Of a DNA stretch of 64,000 nucleotides, positions 35,095 to 45,700 are shown in pieces (position 1 is the stretch's first letter; every line of letters starts with the position of its first letter). The translations under genes were made by a program, and so were the position numbers. Source of the DNA: Stenotrophomonas maltophilia (lineage in GTDB: Bacteria > Pseudomonadota > Gammaproteobacteria > Xanthomonadales > Xanthomonadaceae); the NCBI RefSeq assembly GCF_002205165.1, contig NZ_NIVS01000011.1, positions 1 through 64,000 on the forward strand, in the 5' to 3' direction. The notes below the pieces were generated by a model that saw nothing but the letters and a program-made list of their open reading frames with translations, did not search any database and had not been told where the DNA came from.

Positions 35095-36704
35095 GTCTGC
35101 GTCCCTCGCGTTCCTGGTGGGGCAATGTCGTGGTCATGGTGCTGCTGGGCGCCATTGCCTGGGCGCTGCTGCGCCTGCATCTGGGCGACGCCTGGTGGCA
35201 AAGCGCGCCGCTGGCCTCGCACTGGCGCTGGGCAGCGGGCAGCCTGGTGCTCTACGCCGCGCTCTGCACCCTGATCTGGTGGCGTGGACGACCTCGGCGG
35301 GAGCGTGTGGCCGACAACGGACCCACACCAATTCTGCTGGTCTGGGCCAGCCAGACCGGCTTCGCACAGCAGCTGTGCGAACGCAGCGCGGAGGCATTGC
35401 GCGCTGCTGGGCTGCCAGTGCGCATCCGTGCGCTGCATGCGGTGACGGCTGAGCTTCTGCAGCGCAGTGCGCAGGTGCTGTTCGTGGTCAGTACCACCGG
35501 CGAAGGCGACGCGCCGGATCATGCCCTGCCGTTCCTGCGCAAGGTGATGCCACAGGCGCTGGCACTGCCACAGCTGCAGTACGGCGTGCTGGCGCTGGGC
35601 GATCGCAGCTACGGGCACTTCTGCGCGTTCGGCCATCGGCTCGATGCGTGGCTGCGCCAGCGCGGTGCGCACCCGCTGTTCGATACGGTCGAGGTGGACA
35701 ACGCCGATCCGGGGGCGCTGCGTCACTGGCAGCAGCTGCTCGGCCAGCTCGGCGGTGAAGCCACCGAACTGCCGGACTGGACGCCGGCCGAGTACCTGCC
35801 GTGGCAATTGCAGGCGCGGCATCTGGAAAACCCGGGCAGCCCGGGCGCCCCGACCTACCGCGTCACGCTGGTGCCTGCCGATGGCGTGCTGCCGGTGTGG
35901 CAGGCCGGCGACGTGGTGGAGATCGGGCCGCAGCATGCCGCGGCCGATGTCGAGGCCTGGCTGGGTGCGACGCCGTGGGACGGCGATACGCTCATCGATG
36001 GGCAGCCGCTGCGGGTGCATCTCGCCCGTGCGCATCTGCCCAGTGAAGAGGAACGCCCGGCGTTTGCCGACGCCGACGCGCTGGTCACTGCGTTACGCCC
36101 GCTGCCGCATCGCGAGTACTCCATCGCCAGCCTGCCCGCCGAAGGCCAGGTGCAGCTGCTGCTGCGCCGTCAGCTGCGCCCTGATGGCACGCCGGGGCTG
36201 GGCAGCGGTTGGCTCTGCGATCACGCCGCGCTGGAAGGCCGCATCGATCTGCGTTTCCGCAGCAACCCGAATTTCCACGGTGTGCCTGCGGCAACGCCGC
36301 TGATCCTGATCGGCAACGGCACCGGCATCGCTGGCCTGCGCGCGCACCTGCGCGAGCGGATCAGCGCCGGCGCGCGCCGCAACTGGCTGCTGTTCGGCGA
36401 ACGCACCGCCGCGCATGATTTCTTCTTCGGCGACGACCTGCGCGCCTGGCAGCGCGACGGCTGGATCGCGCGCCTGGATACCGTCTTCAGTCGCGACGGG
36501 GGCGAGCATCACTACGTGCAGGACCGGCTGCAGGCGCAGATCCACACGCTGCAGCAGTGGGTGCATGACGGTGCCACGATCCTGGTCTGCGGCAGCCTGC
36601 AGGGCATGGCCCCGGCGGTGGATGCGGTGATCGAGCAGGCGCTTGGCCGCGACGGAAAAGAAGCGTTGATCGTGGCCGGGCGCTACCGGCGCGACGTGTA
36701 CTGA
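35091..36704 (+). CDS. Membrane-anchored NADPH diflavin reductase
   Basis: This 537-residue protein has two N-terminal membrane helices (about 10-28 and 44-63), a flavodoxin-like FMN domain (about 80-220, with VVSTTGEGDAPDHALPFLR and GVLALGDRSYGHFC) and a ferredoxin-reductase-like FAD/NADPH domain (RPLPHREYSIAS, IGNGTGIAGLRAHL, ending GRYRRDVY). The last pattern is typical of sulfite reductase alpha-type enzymes. It should take electrons from cytoplasmic NADPH and pass them into the membrane. The context (PepSY protein, DUF2271, ApbE, Fur control) points to ferric-siderophore reduction. The start overlaps apbE (ATGA). Confidence 0.93.
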   Translation: MSLRPSRSWWGNVVVMVLLGAIAWALLRLHLGDAWWQSAPLASHWRWAAGSLVLYAALCTLIWWRGRPRRERVADNGPTPILLVWASQTGFAQQLCERSAEALRAAGLPVRIRALHAVTAELLQRSAQVLFVVSTTGEGDAPDHALPFLRKVMPQALALPQLQYGVLALGDRSYGHFCAFGHRLDAWLRQRGAHPLFDTVEVDNADPGALRHWQQLLGQLGGEATELPDWTPAEYLPWQLQARHLENPGSPGAPTYRVTLVPADGVLPVWQAGDVVEIGPQHAAADVEAWLGATPWDGDTLIDGQPLRVHLARAHLPSEEERPAFADADALVTALRPLPHREYSIASLPAEGQVQLLLRRQLRPDGTPGLGSGWLCDHAALEGRIDLRFRSNPNFHGVPAATPLILIGNGTGIAGLRAHLRERISAGARRNWLLFGERTAAHDFFFGDDLRAWQRDGWIARLDTVFSRDGGEHHYVQDRLQAQIHTLQQWVHDGATILVCGSLQGMAPAVDAVIEQALGRDGKEALIVAGRYRRDVY

Positions 36705-36721
36705 GGGCTACCTACGGCCGA

Positions 36722-37333
36722 TCAGGCCTTGCTGCCACCCGCACTCACGCGGATCGCCAGCAACTCCCCGCCGCCATGCAGGGCGAACCGGCGGCGCTCA
36801 CCGGCGCCCAACCAGGCGGTGTCACCGGCGGCCAGCGGCGCCAGCGACGGCTCCCCTTCAAACGCGGCCTGGCCGGCAAGCAGATGCACCGCCCATGCCG
36901 CCTGGGGTTCGGTAAAGAAGAACATGCTGCCCACCAAGGGCCGATGCAGCAGTTCGGCCTGCACGGCATCACGCCGCCACATCAGATTGAAATCGTGGGT
37001 CACGCCGTCGACCAGTTCGCCGGTCACCTGCGCTTCGCCGGCAAACCGCAGGCGATCATGCGGCGGCATCAGCGTATGCAGCGTGCCATCGGCGAAACGC
37101 AACCGCAGGCCCTCGCCACGCAGCAGCACCAGTTCGCGGTCGATGCCGGGAAACGCGGAGAACGCGGCGTCCTGCTCGATCTCGGCGATGGACAGGCGCA
37201 GCTGCCAGTCATCGTTGTCGGGCACGCGCAGGATCTCGCGGGTCCAGCCCAGGCCGTTGCGCCAGCGTTCGCGGCGGTATTCGAAAGAGGGAATGACGCG
37301 GCTGGCCGCGCTCAGGACGGTATCGGTCGACAT
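36722..37333 (-). CDS. HutD/Ves family protein
   Basis: This 203-residue cupin-like protein matches HutD/Ves. It opens SFEYRRERWRNGLGWTREILR and has the conserved FSAFPGIDRELVLLRGEG and DFNLMWRRD blocks. HutD accompanies histidine-utilisation genes in some genomes, but no hut gene is visible here. The function is unknown and it is probably cytoplasmic. It converges on the diflavin reductase gene with a 17-bp gap. Confidence 0.88.
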   Translation of the reverse strand: MSTDTVLSAASRVIPSFEYRRERWRNGLGWTREILRVPDNDDWQLRLSIAEIEQDAAFSAFPGIDRELVLLRGEGLRLRFADGTLHTLMPPHDRLRFAGEAQVTGELVDGVTHDFNLMWRRDAVQAELLHRPLVGSMFFFTEPQAAWAVHLLAGQAAFEGEPSLAPLAAGDTAWLGAGERRRFALHGGGELLAIRVSAGGSKA

Positions 37334-37370
37334 GCCTCTAGTGTGCCTGAGCCGACCTGCCGCAGTCCTG

Positions 37371-38078
37371 TCAGGACACGCCACCGCAGTCGGGTTCGAG
37401 CAGGCGCGAACGCGCCAGCCAATCCTTGTCCGGGTAGTACGCGAACACCATCGTGCCGCCACGCAGGCTGTCGATCAGCGGCCGGGCCACCGACAGGCGC
37501 ACCGCCGGGCAGCCCAGGCTGCGCCCCAGGCGCCCCTGCAGGCGCGCGATCGCGGGATTCACGTACGGCGCGCCGTGGATGACGATCGCGCGGTCGCGGG
37601 CATGATCGTTGAAGCCCGGCTCCAGTCCCTCCAGGCGCAACGAATAGCCGTTGCCGCCCATATAAGTTTCCTTGGCGGTGAACGCGCCAAGGCTGGACAT
37701 GAAGCTGCCGTCCTTGTTGGAGAAATGCTGGGTGCGGTTGTCCCCGCTGTTGCGCCCGTGCGCGACCCACTCTTCGAACAGCAGCCGCTGCCGCGTGAGA
37801 TCGAAAATCCACATGCGCGGTTCGGTCGACGGCCGCGAGTAATCGATTACGCTCAACTTGCCCGGATCGACGCCCAGCTCCGGCCGGCGCAGCGCACAGC
37901 GCATCGCACGCGCCGCCAGCTGCAGGACGTGCTTGTCCGCCGCCGGGGCGGCCTTGGCCAGCATCTCGGCCATCTGCACCGGGCTGCTGGTCGGCGCCGG
38001 CGCAGGGCTGGCCGCGCCCGCGGTGGCGGACGCAATCAGGCCGCAGAACGCGGCAGGCAGCAATTTCAGAACGGGCAC
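37371..38078 (-). CDS. Murein L,D-transpeptidase catalytic-domain protein
   Basis: This 235-residue exported protein has the catalytic block IVIHGAPYVNP...GRLGRSLGCPAVRLS, where histidine and cysteine are the L,D-transpeptidase active site of the short murein-transpeptidase family. The signal peptide is PVLKLLPAAFCGLIASATAGAA. GTG 38078 is used because GGTGAG lies 6 nt upstream. It likely forms or edits 3-3 crosslinks or anchors proteins to peptidoglycan. It lies 27 bp downstream of a second, YkuD-type L,D-transpeptidase gene on the same strand. Confidence 0.85.
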   Translation of the reverse strand: MPVLKLLPAAFCGLIASATAGAASPAPAPTSSPVQMAEMLAKAAPAADKHVLQLAARAMRCALRRPELGVDPGKLSVIDYSRPSTEPRMWIFDLTRQRLLFEEWVAHGRNSGDNRTQHFSNKDGSFMSSLGAFTAKETYMGGNGYSLRLEGLEPGFNDHARDRAIVIHGAPYVNPAIARLQGRLGRSLGCPAVRLSVARPLIDSLRGGTMVFAYYPDKDWLARSRLLEPDCGGVS

Positions 38079-38105
38079 GGGCACCTCACCAAGCGCAGGC
38101 AACCC

Positions 38106-39176
38106 TTACAAAGTGGACCCACCGGCATCGGATTCCAAGACAGGCTGCAGGTTCTGTTCATCGGCCACCGGGCGTACTGCCGGCAGGCTGGTCACCAGCA
38201 GCGTGGTGCCGGGCACCAGCACGCTGTACAGCTGTTCGGCGAATTCCGGCGGCAGCGCCATCGGCAGGCTCGGCGTGGCCAGCAGGTCCGGGGTCGCATT
38301 GGCGGCGGTCTGGCCGAGCAGCGGATAGGCGGTCCAACGGTGCAGCGGACGGTGCGGGTCCAGCGGGCTGGGGTTGTCCTGGTAGCCCTGCCCCATCACG
38401 AACAGGGTCGTGCCCTCGAAGGCCGGCAGCGCCTTGGCTTCCAGCCGCGACTCACCGATCAGCACGCCATCGCGCAGCACGTACAGGCGCTGGTCGTGCA
38501 GGCTGACCAGGATCCCCACCTGGCCCGCCGGTGCGGCCGCATCATTCCAGTAGTGCGCCGGTGCGTCGGTGCTCTCCACCAGGGGCTTGCCGGTGCTGCT
38601 GACCGGCGCCAGCACGGCCGGATAGGCCAGGGTCATCGGCGCGCTCTTGGCATCGGCCACCACCACGGTGTCGCCGCGATGGGTCTCGCCGAACAGCTTC
38701 TGCGCGAACGCCTGGGGCAACCGCACGCAGCCGTGCGAGGCCGGGTGCCCGGGCAGGCTGCCGCCGTGCAGGGCGATGCCGTCCCACGTCAGGCGCTGCA
38801 TGTAAGGCATGGGCGCGCTGTTGTAGAGGTTGGATTTGTGGTCCTTGTCCTTCTGCAGGATGGTGAACACACCGGTCGGGGTTTCATGCCCGGTCTTGCC
38901 CGAGCTGATCGTGCTCATGCCGATCGCGATGCCGTTGCGGTACACGTAGGCGCGCTGCTCATCGAGGCTGACCACCAGCACGATCGGGCCGGACGGCGAG
39001 ATCTCAGGATGCCAGAGGAATTCACCGGGCTTGAGATCGGTCGGGCCACGCGGGGCCTCGGTCGTCGTGTTGGCCGTCGGCGCACTGTTGGCGGCGGGGG
39101 CGGGGAGCATCCCGGTCGCCAGCAGCGTCCCGAGCGCCAGACTCAACAGCGTGCTGCGTACTGCCATGTCGTGCAT
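38106..39176 (-). CDS. YkuD-type L,D-transpeptidase with duplicated degenerate half
   Basis: This 356-residue exported protein has a YkuD domain at about 62-175 with the full active site HGGSLPGHPASHGCVRLP (H137, C150). The second half begins with QVGILVSLHDQRLYVLRDGV (219-238), which copies the opening of the first domain (IVLVVSLDEQRAYVYRNGI, 65-83), but lacks any SHGC motif. This suggests an internal duplication with one dead copy. It probably crosslinks peptidoglycan or attaches proteins in the periplasm. ATG 39176 or 39167 both give a signal peptide. A similar gene follows 27 bp downstream. Confidence 0.87.
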   Translation of the reverse strand: MHDMAVRSTLLSLALGTLLATGMLPAPAANSAPTANTTTEAPRGPTDLKPGEFLWHPEISPSGPIVLVVSLDEQRAYVYRNGIAIGMSTISSGKTGHETPTGVFTILQKDKDHKSNLYNSAPMPYMQRLTWDGIALHGGSLPGHPASHGCVRLPQAFAQKLFGETHRGDTVVVADAKSAPMTLAYPAVLAPVSSTGKPLVESTDAPAHYWNDAAAPAGQVGILVSLHDQRLYVLRDGVLIGESRLEAKALPAFEGTTLFVMGQGYQDNPSPLDPHRPLHRWTAYPLLGQTAANATPDLLATPSLPMALPPEFAEQLYSVLVPGTTLLVTSLPAVRPVADEQNLQPVLESDAGGSTL

Positions 39177-39575
39177 CCATTCAAAGAGATGCCGCCACGC
39201 TACACGAAGTGCCTGCATGCGTTCGCGAAAACCACGCGCGGCCACCGGCCGGTTTTCGTCCGCCCCAAACAGTAATTGCCCGGCCACACCTCCCTGTGCA
39301 GACCGGGCAATCGATACATCCTTGTCGGCATCCCGCCTTCCCCCTGTGCGTCCTGCCCAGTCTGGGTGCCGGCCATGCTCCGTGCACTCGGCCGTATATG
39401 CTTCCGCCATCTCAGCCCTTCCCGGGGTCTGGATGCCACCGTCCTGGTGGGTCCGCGCCACTCCTTCCGCGCCGCGTCCGTGCGTGCTGCCTCCCTGCAG
39501 CGGTCGGTGCCGCCGCGGCATCCTGCCGTGGCAACCAGTGACTGGCCTCCTGCCGGTCCCGACGTGTCCTGTTGT
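39177..39575. other. 399-bp gap between comEA and the L,D-transpeptidase gene
   Basis: No convincing gene, RNA or repeat is seen here. Open frames on both strands read as low-complexity Arg/Pro/Ala-rich sequence without a recognisable start signal. The region presumably holds the promoter of the L,D-transpeptidase gene, but no clear hexamers stand out. Confidence 0.6.
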
Positions 39576-39905
39576 TCAGCGCCTTGGTACGGTGGCCGGC
39601 GCTGCCCTCCTAGGCGGTGCCTGGACCGGCGCCTGCCTGGCCCCGGTGGTCATCCGTTGTCGATTCCGTTCGACGGTAGCTGTCCCTATCCCCTTCACCC
39701 GCGCCAGATCCTCGACGTGTTCGAAGGGGCCGTGTTGTCGCCGGTACGCGACGATCGCTTCGGCCTTCATCGGCCCCACGTTCGCCAATCCCTGCTGCAG
39801 CGTCGACGCATCCGCCGTATTGATGTTGATCCGATCGGCCGCGAAGGCCATTCCGCTCAACAGCAGTCCCAGCACCAGCGCCCTGCACGAAAACCAAGGT
39901 CCCAC
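39576..39905 (-). CDS. ComEA-like helix-hairpin-helix DNA-binding protein
   Basis: This 109-residue exported protein has a signal peptide (ALVLGLLLSGMAFAA) and the ComEA core DRININTADASTLQQGLANVGPMKAEAIVAYRRQHGPF, two helix-hairpin-helix motifs including ARVKGIGTATVERNRQRM. It should bind incoming DNA in the periplasm during natural transformation. The GTG at 39905 has a good ribosome site (AAGGAG, 6 nt upstream) and gives the signal peptide; longer starts do not. A Pro/Arg-rich C-terminal tail follows. It is divergent from the M20 peptidase gene. Confidence 0.88.
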   Translation of the reverse strand: MGPWFSCRALVLGLLLSGMAFAADRININTADASTLQQGLANVGPMKAEAIVAYRRQHGPFEHVEDLARVKGIGTATVERNRQRMTTGARQAPVQAPPRRAAPATVPRR

Positions 39906-40065
39906 TGTGTAGCTCCTTGTGGCTCGGAACCGGCCCCTGCCGGCAATCCTGTCGAAGGTTCCAGCGTCCCTCGCCACATACACACAGCCTATCGTCCACA
40001 GCGCCTTCACACAGCAGGCCTAACACCCGACGTGGTGTAGGGAAATACCTACCCCACCGCAGGCG

Positions 40066-40071
40066 TAGAAT
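40066..40071 (+). promoter_or_regulatory. Predicted -10 box of the M20 peptidase gene
   Basis: TAGAAT lies 34 bp before the ATG in GC-rich DNA. No good -35 hexamer is visible at normal spacing. Confidence 0.35.
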
Positions 40072-40104
40072 GGGCGGACTTGTCAAAAGCACTCCGGAGT
40101 TCAG

Positions 40105-41598
40105 ATGGACAGCGCCAAGCTCGGCCAATTCGTCAGTGAAAAGTGGGACAACGAGATCGTCCCGCAATTGGTCGATTACATCCGTATCCCCAACAAATCG
40201 CCGATGTTCGACGCCGATTGGGTCGCCAACGGCTACATGGAACAGGCCGTCACCCTGATGGAAACCTGGGCCAAGGCGCAGAACCTGCCCGGTCTGACCG
40301 TGGAGGTCGTGCGCCTGGAAGGCCGCACCCCGCTGCTGCTGCTGGAAATCCCGGCGTCCGGCGCCGAGACCGGCGACGACACCATCCTGCTCTACGGTCA
40401 TCTGGACAAGCAGCCGGAAATGACCGGCTGGGACGACGATCTGGGCCCGTGGATCCCGGTCCTGCGCGGCGACAAGCTGTACGGCCGCGGCGGCGCCGAT
40501 GACGGCTACGCGATGTTCGGTTCGCTGGCCGCCGTGCTGGCGCTGCAGGAACAGGGCCTGCCGCACGCGCGCTGCGTGATCCTGATCGAAGCCTGTGAAG
40601 AATCCGGCAGCTACGACCTGCCCGCCTACGTCGATCATCTGGCCGAGCGCATCGGCAAGCCGTCGCTGGTGGTCTGCCTGGATTCGGGCTGCGCCAACTA
40701 CGACCAGCTGTGGTGCACCACCTCGCTGCGCGGCCTGACCGGCGGCAACTTCTCGGTCAAGGTGCTCAACGAAGGCGTGCATTCCGGCGATGCCTCCGGC
40801 GTGATCCCGTCCAGCTTCCGTCTGCTTCGCCAGCTGATCTCGCGCATCGAGGACGAGAACACCGGCCGCATCCTGATCGACGGCATGAACGTCGAGATCC
40901 CGGCCGAGCGCCAGGAACAGGCCAAGCGCGCCGCCGAAGTGGTGGACACGGCGATCTTCGAGAAATTCCCGATGGTCGACGGCCTGCGCCCGATGAACGA
41001 TGACCTGGCCGAACTGGTGCTCAACCGCACCTGGCGCCCGGCGCTGTCGGTCACCGGTGTGGACGGCCTGCCGCCGCTGGCCTCTGCCGGCAACGTGCTG
41101 CGCCCGCATACCGCGGTGAAGCTGTCGCTGCGCCTGCCCCCGACCGCTGACGGCAAGGCCTGTGGCGAACTGCTCAAGGAAGCCCTGCTGCGCGATCCGC
41201 CGAACGGTGCGGAAGTGAAGCTGGACCTGGAAAAAGCCTCCAGCGGCTGGAATGCCCCGGCCATGGCGCCGTGGCTGACCCAGGCGATCGACGACGCCAG
41301 CCAGACCTTCTTCGGCAAGCCGGCGATGTACATGGGCGAAGGTGGCTCGATCCCGTTCATGGGCATGCTCGGCGAGAAGTTCCCGGGCGCGCAGTTCATG
41401 ATCACCGGTGTGCTCGGCCCGCACTCCAACGCGCACGGCCCGAACGAGTTCCTGCACATCCCGATGGGCAAGCGCGTGACCTCGTGCGTGTCCAAGGTGA
41501 TCAGCGAGCACTACGCCGCCAGCCTGCGCGGCGAGACCAGCGGTTCGCCGGTCGCTGCCGACAGCGGCACCCGTCACGGCGGCCACGGCTGCTGCTGA
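40105..41598 (+). CDS. M20 family metallopeptidase (dipeptidase)
   Basis: This 497-residue zinc peptidase has the M20 ligand motifs LLYGHLDKQPE (H, D), GRGGADDGYA and EACEESGSYD (catalytic and metal glutamates), and GPHSNAHGPNEF near the C terminus. It has no signal peptide, so it probably hydrolyses dipeptides in the cytoplasm. The last residues, after SPVAADSGTRHGGHGCC begins, form a His/Cys-rich tail not usual for the family and perhaps metal-binding. It is divergent from comEA and ends before an 11-bp-stem hairpin. Confidence 0.92.
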   Translation: MDSAKLGQFVSEKWDNEIVPQLVDYIRIPNKSPMFDADWVANGYMEQAVTLMETWAKAQNLPGLTVEVVRLEGRTPLLLLEIPASGAETGDDTILLYGHLDKQPEMTGWDDDLGPWIPVLRGDKLYGRGGADDGYAMFGSLAAVLALQEQGLPHARCVILIEACEESGSYDLPAYVDHLAERIGKPSLVVCLDSGCANYDQLWCTTSLRGLTGGNFSVKVLNEGVHSGDASGVIPSSFRLLRQLISRIEDENTGRILIDGMNVEIPAERQEQAKRAAEVVDTAIFEKFPMVDGLRPMNDDLAELVLNRTWRPALSVTGVDGLPPLASAGNVLRPHTAVKLSLRLPPTADGKACGELLKEALLRDPPNGAEVKLDLEKASSGWNAPAMAPWLTQAIDDASQTFFGKPAMYMGEGGSIPFMGMLGEKFPGAQFMITGVLGPHSNAHGPNEFLHIPMGKRVTSCVSKVISEHYAASLRGETSGSPVAADSGTRHGGHGCC

Positions 41599-41605
41599 CG
41601 TTGGC

Positions 41606-41636
41606 GGACGCAGCCTGGCCTTGCTAGGCTGCGTCC
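41606..41636 (+). terminator. Stem-loop after the M20 peptidase gene
   Basis: GGACGCAGCCT (41606-41616) pairs perfectly with AGGCTGCGTCC (41626-41636) around a 9-nt loop, 8 bp past the stop. No T run follows. Confidence 0.7.
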
Positions 41637-41658
41637 ACCTACTACTGACGTCTTTGGC

Positions 41659-41928
41659 ATGAACGGACTGTTTGGCAGCACCAGCTGGCTCTACATCATC
41701 CTGGTCGGCTTCGTCGTCGGTCTGCTCGGGCGTTTCTTCATGCCCGGCAACAACCGCATGGGCTGCCTGCTGACCATCGTGCTCGGCATCGCCGGTGCCT
41801 TGCTGGCCGGCTGGTTCGGCCAGTACATGGGCTGGTATGCGCGCGGCGAGCCTGCCGGTTTCATCGGCGCCATCCTCGGTGCGGTCGCGGTCCTGGCCGT
41901 GCTGCGGCTGTTCAGCAGCAAGCGCTGA
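41659..41928 (+). CDS. GlsB/YeaQ/YmgE family membrane protein
   Basis: This 89-residue inner-membrane protein has three hydrophobic helices and the family's glycine-rich signature GFVVGLLGRFFMPGNN and GFIGAILGAV. The family is called a transglycosylase-associated or stress-response membrane protein; no activity is proven. It is a single gene between an M20 peptidase and amgK. Confidence 0.9.
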   Translation: MNGLFGSTSWLYIILVGFVVGLLGRFFMPGNNRMGCLLTIVLGIAGALLAGWFGQYMGWYARGEPAGFIGAILGAVAVLAVLRLFSSKR

Positions 41929-41985
41929 GCATCGCCCCCTTTTCTTTCCCGCGCGCCCTACGGCGCCGCTTCGACGTACCCGTCC

Positions 41986-43709
<1,724 letters not shown>

Positions 43710-43753
43710 CGGCACGGGTAACAAGGCGGGCGCCAACTCTGATCGACCCGGAG

Positions 43754-43824
43754 GTAGAGCCGACCGTTGGTCGGCTGCGCTTCGCCCGGCCCAGCCAGAG
43801 CTGCCGACCAGCGGTCGGCTCTAC
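43754..43824. repeat. SMAG REP elements in inverted orientation
   Basis: A forward unit (43754-43776) and a reverse unit (43802-43824, one change in the loop) flank 25 bp, between the convergent murU and hda genes. The right unit's GTAG provides the hda stop codon. Confidence 0.9.
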
Positions 43825-44531
43825 AACAGGTGCGGACCGTCTTCCAGGACCTGGCGCAGGAACGGCACGGTGATGCGGCGCTGCGCTGCCAGTGACTCGC
43901 GATCCAGCCAGTCCAGCAGGCTGACCAGGCTGCCCAGCTCGCGACCGGTACGGGTCAGCAACCATTCGATCGCCGCCTCATCGATGGCCAGGCCACGGCG
44001 CGCCGCACGCTCGCGCAGCACCGCCGCACGGCCTTCGTCATCCAGCGGCTGCAGCACCACGCGCACACACTGCTGCAGGCGTGAGCGCAGGTCCGGCAAT
44101 ACCAGCCCAAGCTGATCCGGCGCGTGCTGCGCGGTGTACAGCAGGGTGATCCCGGCCGCGCGCGCACGGTTGTGGAAATCGAACAGCGCCACTTCGTCCT
44201 CACGCTGCCCGGCGATGGCATCCAGCCCGTCCAGCGCGACCAGGTCGCGCCCTTCCAGCGATTCCAGCGCGGCGCGGGTGCGCCCGACCACCGCCTTCAG
44301 TGGCAGGTAGGTCGGCTGGCGGCCGGCCTGTTCGGCCAGCGAGCACATCGCCAGCGCCTGATGGGTCTTGCCGGTGCCCGGCGCGCCTTCCAGATACACC
44401 CAGTCGTGCGCAGCGCCCACGGCAATGGCGCGCAGCTGCGCCAGCGCGCCATCCGGCGCACCGATGAAGGTCTCCAGCCGCTCGTCCTGCGGGTAGCGCA
44501 GGGCAAGCGGCAACTGCGGGACGACACTCAC
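43821..44531 (-). CDS. hda: DnaA regulatory inactivator Hda
   Basis: This 236-residue AAA+ protein, with beta-clamp, stimulates hydrolysis of DnaA-bound ATP to prevent re-initiation. The N-terminal clamp-binding motif QLPLAL lies at residues 6-11. Walker A is EGAPGTGKTHQA; Walker B is LVALDGLDAI; the arginine finger region is near LRSRLQQC. The TAG stop codon is formed by the GTAG of a SMAG repeat. It is coupled to perM by a 4-bp overlap (ATGA). Confidence 0.93.
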   Translation of the reverse strand: MSVVPQLPLALRYPQDERLETFIGAPDGALAQLRAIAVGAAHDWVYLEGAPGTGKTHQALAMCSLAEQAGRQPTYLPLKAVVGRTRAALESLEGRDLVALDGLDAIAGQREDEVALFDFHNRARAAGITLLYTAQHAPDQLGLVLPDLRSRLQQCVRVVLQPLDDEGRAAVLRERAARRGLAIDEAAIEWLLTRTGRELGSLVSLLDWLDRESLAAQRRITVPFLRQVLEDGPHLL

Positions 44532-45700
44532 TGCGCGTCCGGCCCCTTCGGGTTGCCCACGATCACGATCTCGGTCTTGTCGACGTAGGCATCGAGCACG
44601 ATCGCCGACTTGTCACCGGCATACAGATCGCTCTGGCGATAGCGCTGGTGCGCATAGCGCAGCAGCACGTTGCTGACCGCCGCCACCGGCAACGCCAGCA
44701 GCATGCCCAGGAAGCCGAACAGCTGGCCACCGGCCATCACCGCGAAGATCACCGCCACCGGGTGCAGGCCGATCTTGTCGCCCACGATGCGCGGGGTCAG
44801 CACGTAGCTTTCCAACAGCTGGCCCACGGTGAACACCACGCCGACCAGGATCAGCAGCTTCAGATCGAAGCCCTGCGCCTGCACCAGCGCGGCCACCACG
44901 GCCATCACGATGCCGGTGGTCGCGCCCAGGTACGGGATGAAGCTGATCAGGCCGGCCACCAAGCCGATCAACAGGCCCAGCTTCAGACCGACCAGCGACA
45001 GGCCGGCGGCGTACACCACGCCCAGCGCGATCATCACCAGGAACTGGCCACGGATGAATGCACCGAGCACCTCGTCCGATTCACGCGCCAGGTTGGTGAT
45101 GGTGCCGACATGGTTGCGCGGAATCATCGAGGCCACGCGCTCGACCAGCTTGTCCCAGTCACGCAGAAAGTAGAACGCCAGGATCGGCAGCAGCAGAATG
45201 TTGACCACCCAGGTCACCATCGTGAAGCCCGAGCGCTGCACGTAGCCGAAGAAGGTCTTGGCGAAACCGCCGGCCTGCTGCCAGTGGCTGCGCACCCACT
45301 CGATCAGCCGGTCCGGATCCATCCACTGCATGATCTCCAGCCCGGTCTTCTGCTCGAACCACGGGATGCCGGTCTGCATCAGCCATTGCTGAGCCTGCGG
45401 GATTGCCGCGACCAGGGTGGCGATCTGGCGTTCGATCATCGGCACCAGGATCAGCAGCGCAGCGGTGATCAGCAGGATCATCGCCACGAACACCAGCACC
45501 ACGCCGGTGTTGCGCGAGCGGCCGGTGGCCTCGATCCGGTCGACCAGCGGGTCGCCCAGCCACGCCAGCGCCAGGGCCAGCACGAACGGGGTCAGGATCG
45601 GGCCCAGCAGCCAGATCACCCAGCCGGCGGCCAGCGCCACCAGCACGTATTTCAACCGCCTGAGGAACTGCGCGATTTCCGCTTCGGGGGTGAGGATCAT
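44528..45700 (-). CDS. AI-2E family transporter (PerM-like)
   Basis: This 390-residue inner-membrane protein has about eight hydrophobic helices and the AI-2E/PerM pattern (LLLPILAFYFLRDWDKL, FIRGQFLVMIALGVVYAAGL, ISFIPYLGATTGI). The name comes from a proposed autoinducer-2 exporter; some members are Na+/H+ antiporters, so the substrate is unknown. It sits in the conserved order DUF2066-perM-hda, overlapping both neighbours by four bases. Confidence 0.9.
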   Translation of the reverse strand: MILTPEAEIAQFLRRLKYVLVALAAGWVIWLLGPILTPFVLALALAWLGDPLVDRIEATGRSRNTGVVLVFVAMILLITAALLILVPMIERQIATLVAAIPQAQQWLMQTGIPWFEQKTGLEIMQWMDPDRLIEWVRSHWQQAGGFAKTFFGYVQRSGFTMVTWVVNILLLPILAFYFLRDWDKLVERVASMIPRNHVGTITNLARESDEVLGAFIRGQFLVMIALGVVYAAGLSLVGLKLGLLIGLVAGLISFIPYLGATTGIVMAVVAALVQAQGFDLKLLILVGVVFTVGQLLESYVLTPRIVGDKIGLHPVAVIFAVMAGGQLFGFLGMLLALPVAAVSNVLLRYAHQRYRQSDLYAGDKSAIVLDAYVDKTEIVIVGNPKGPDAQ

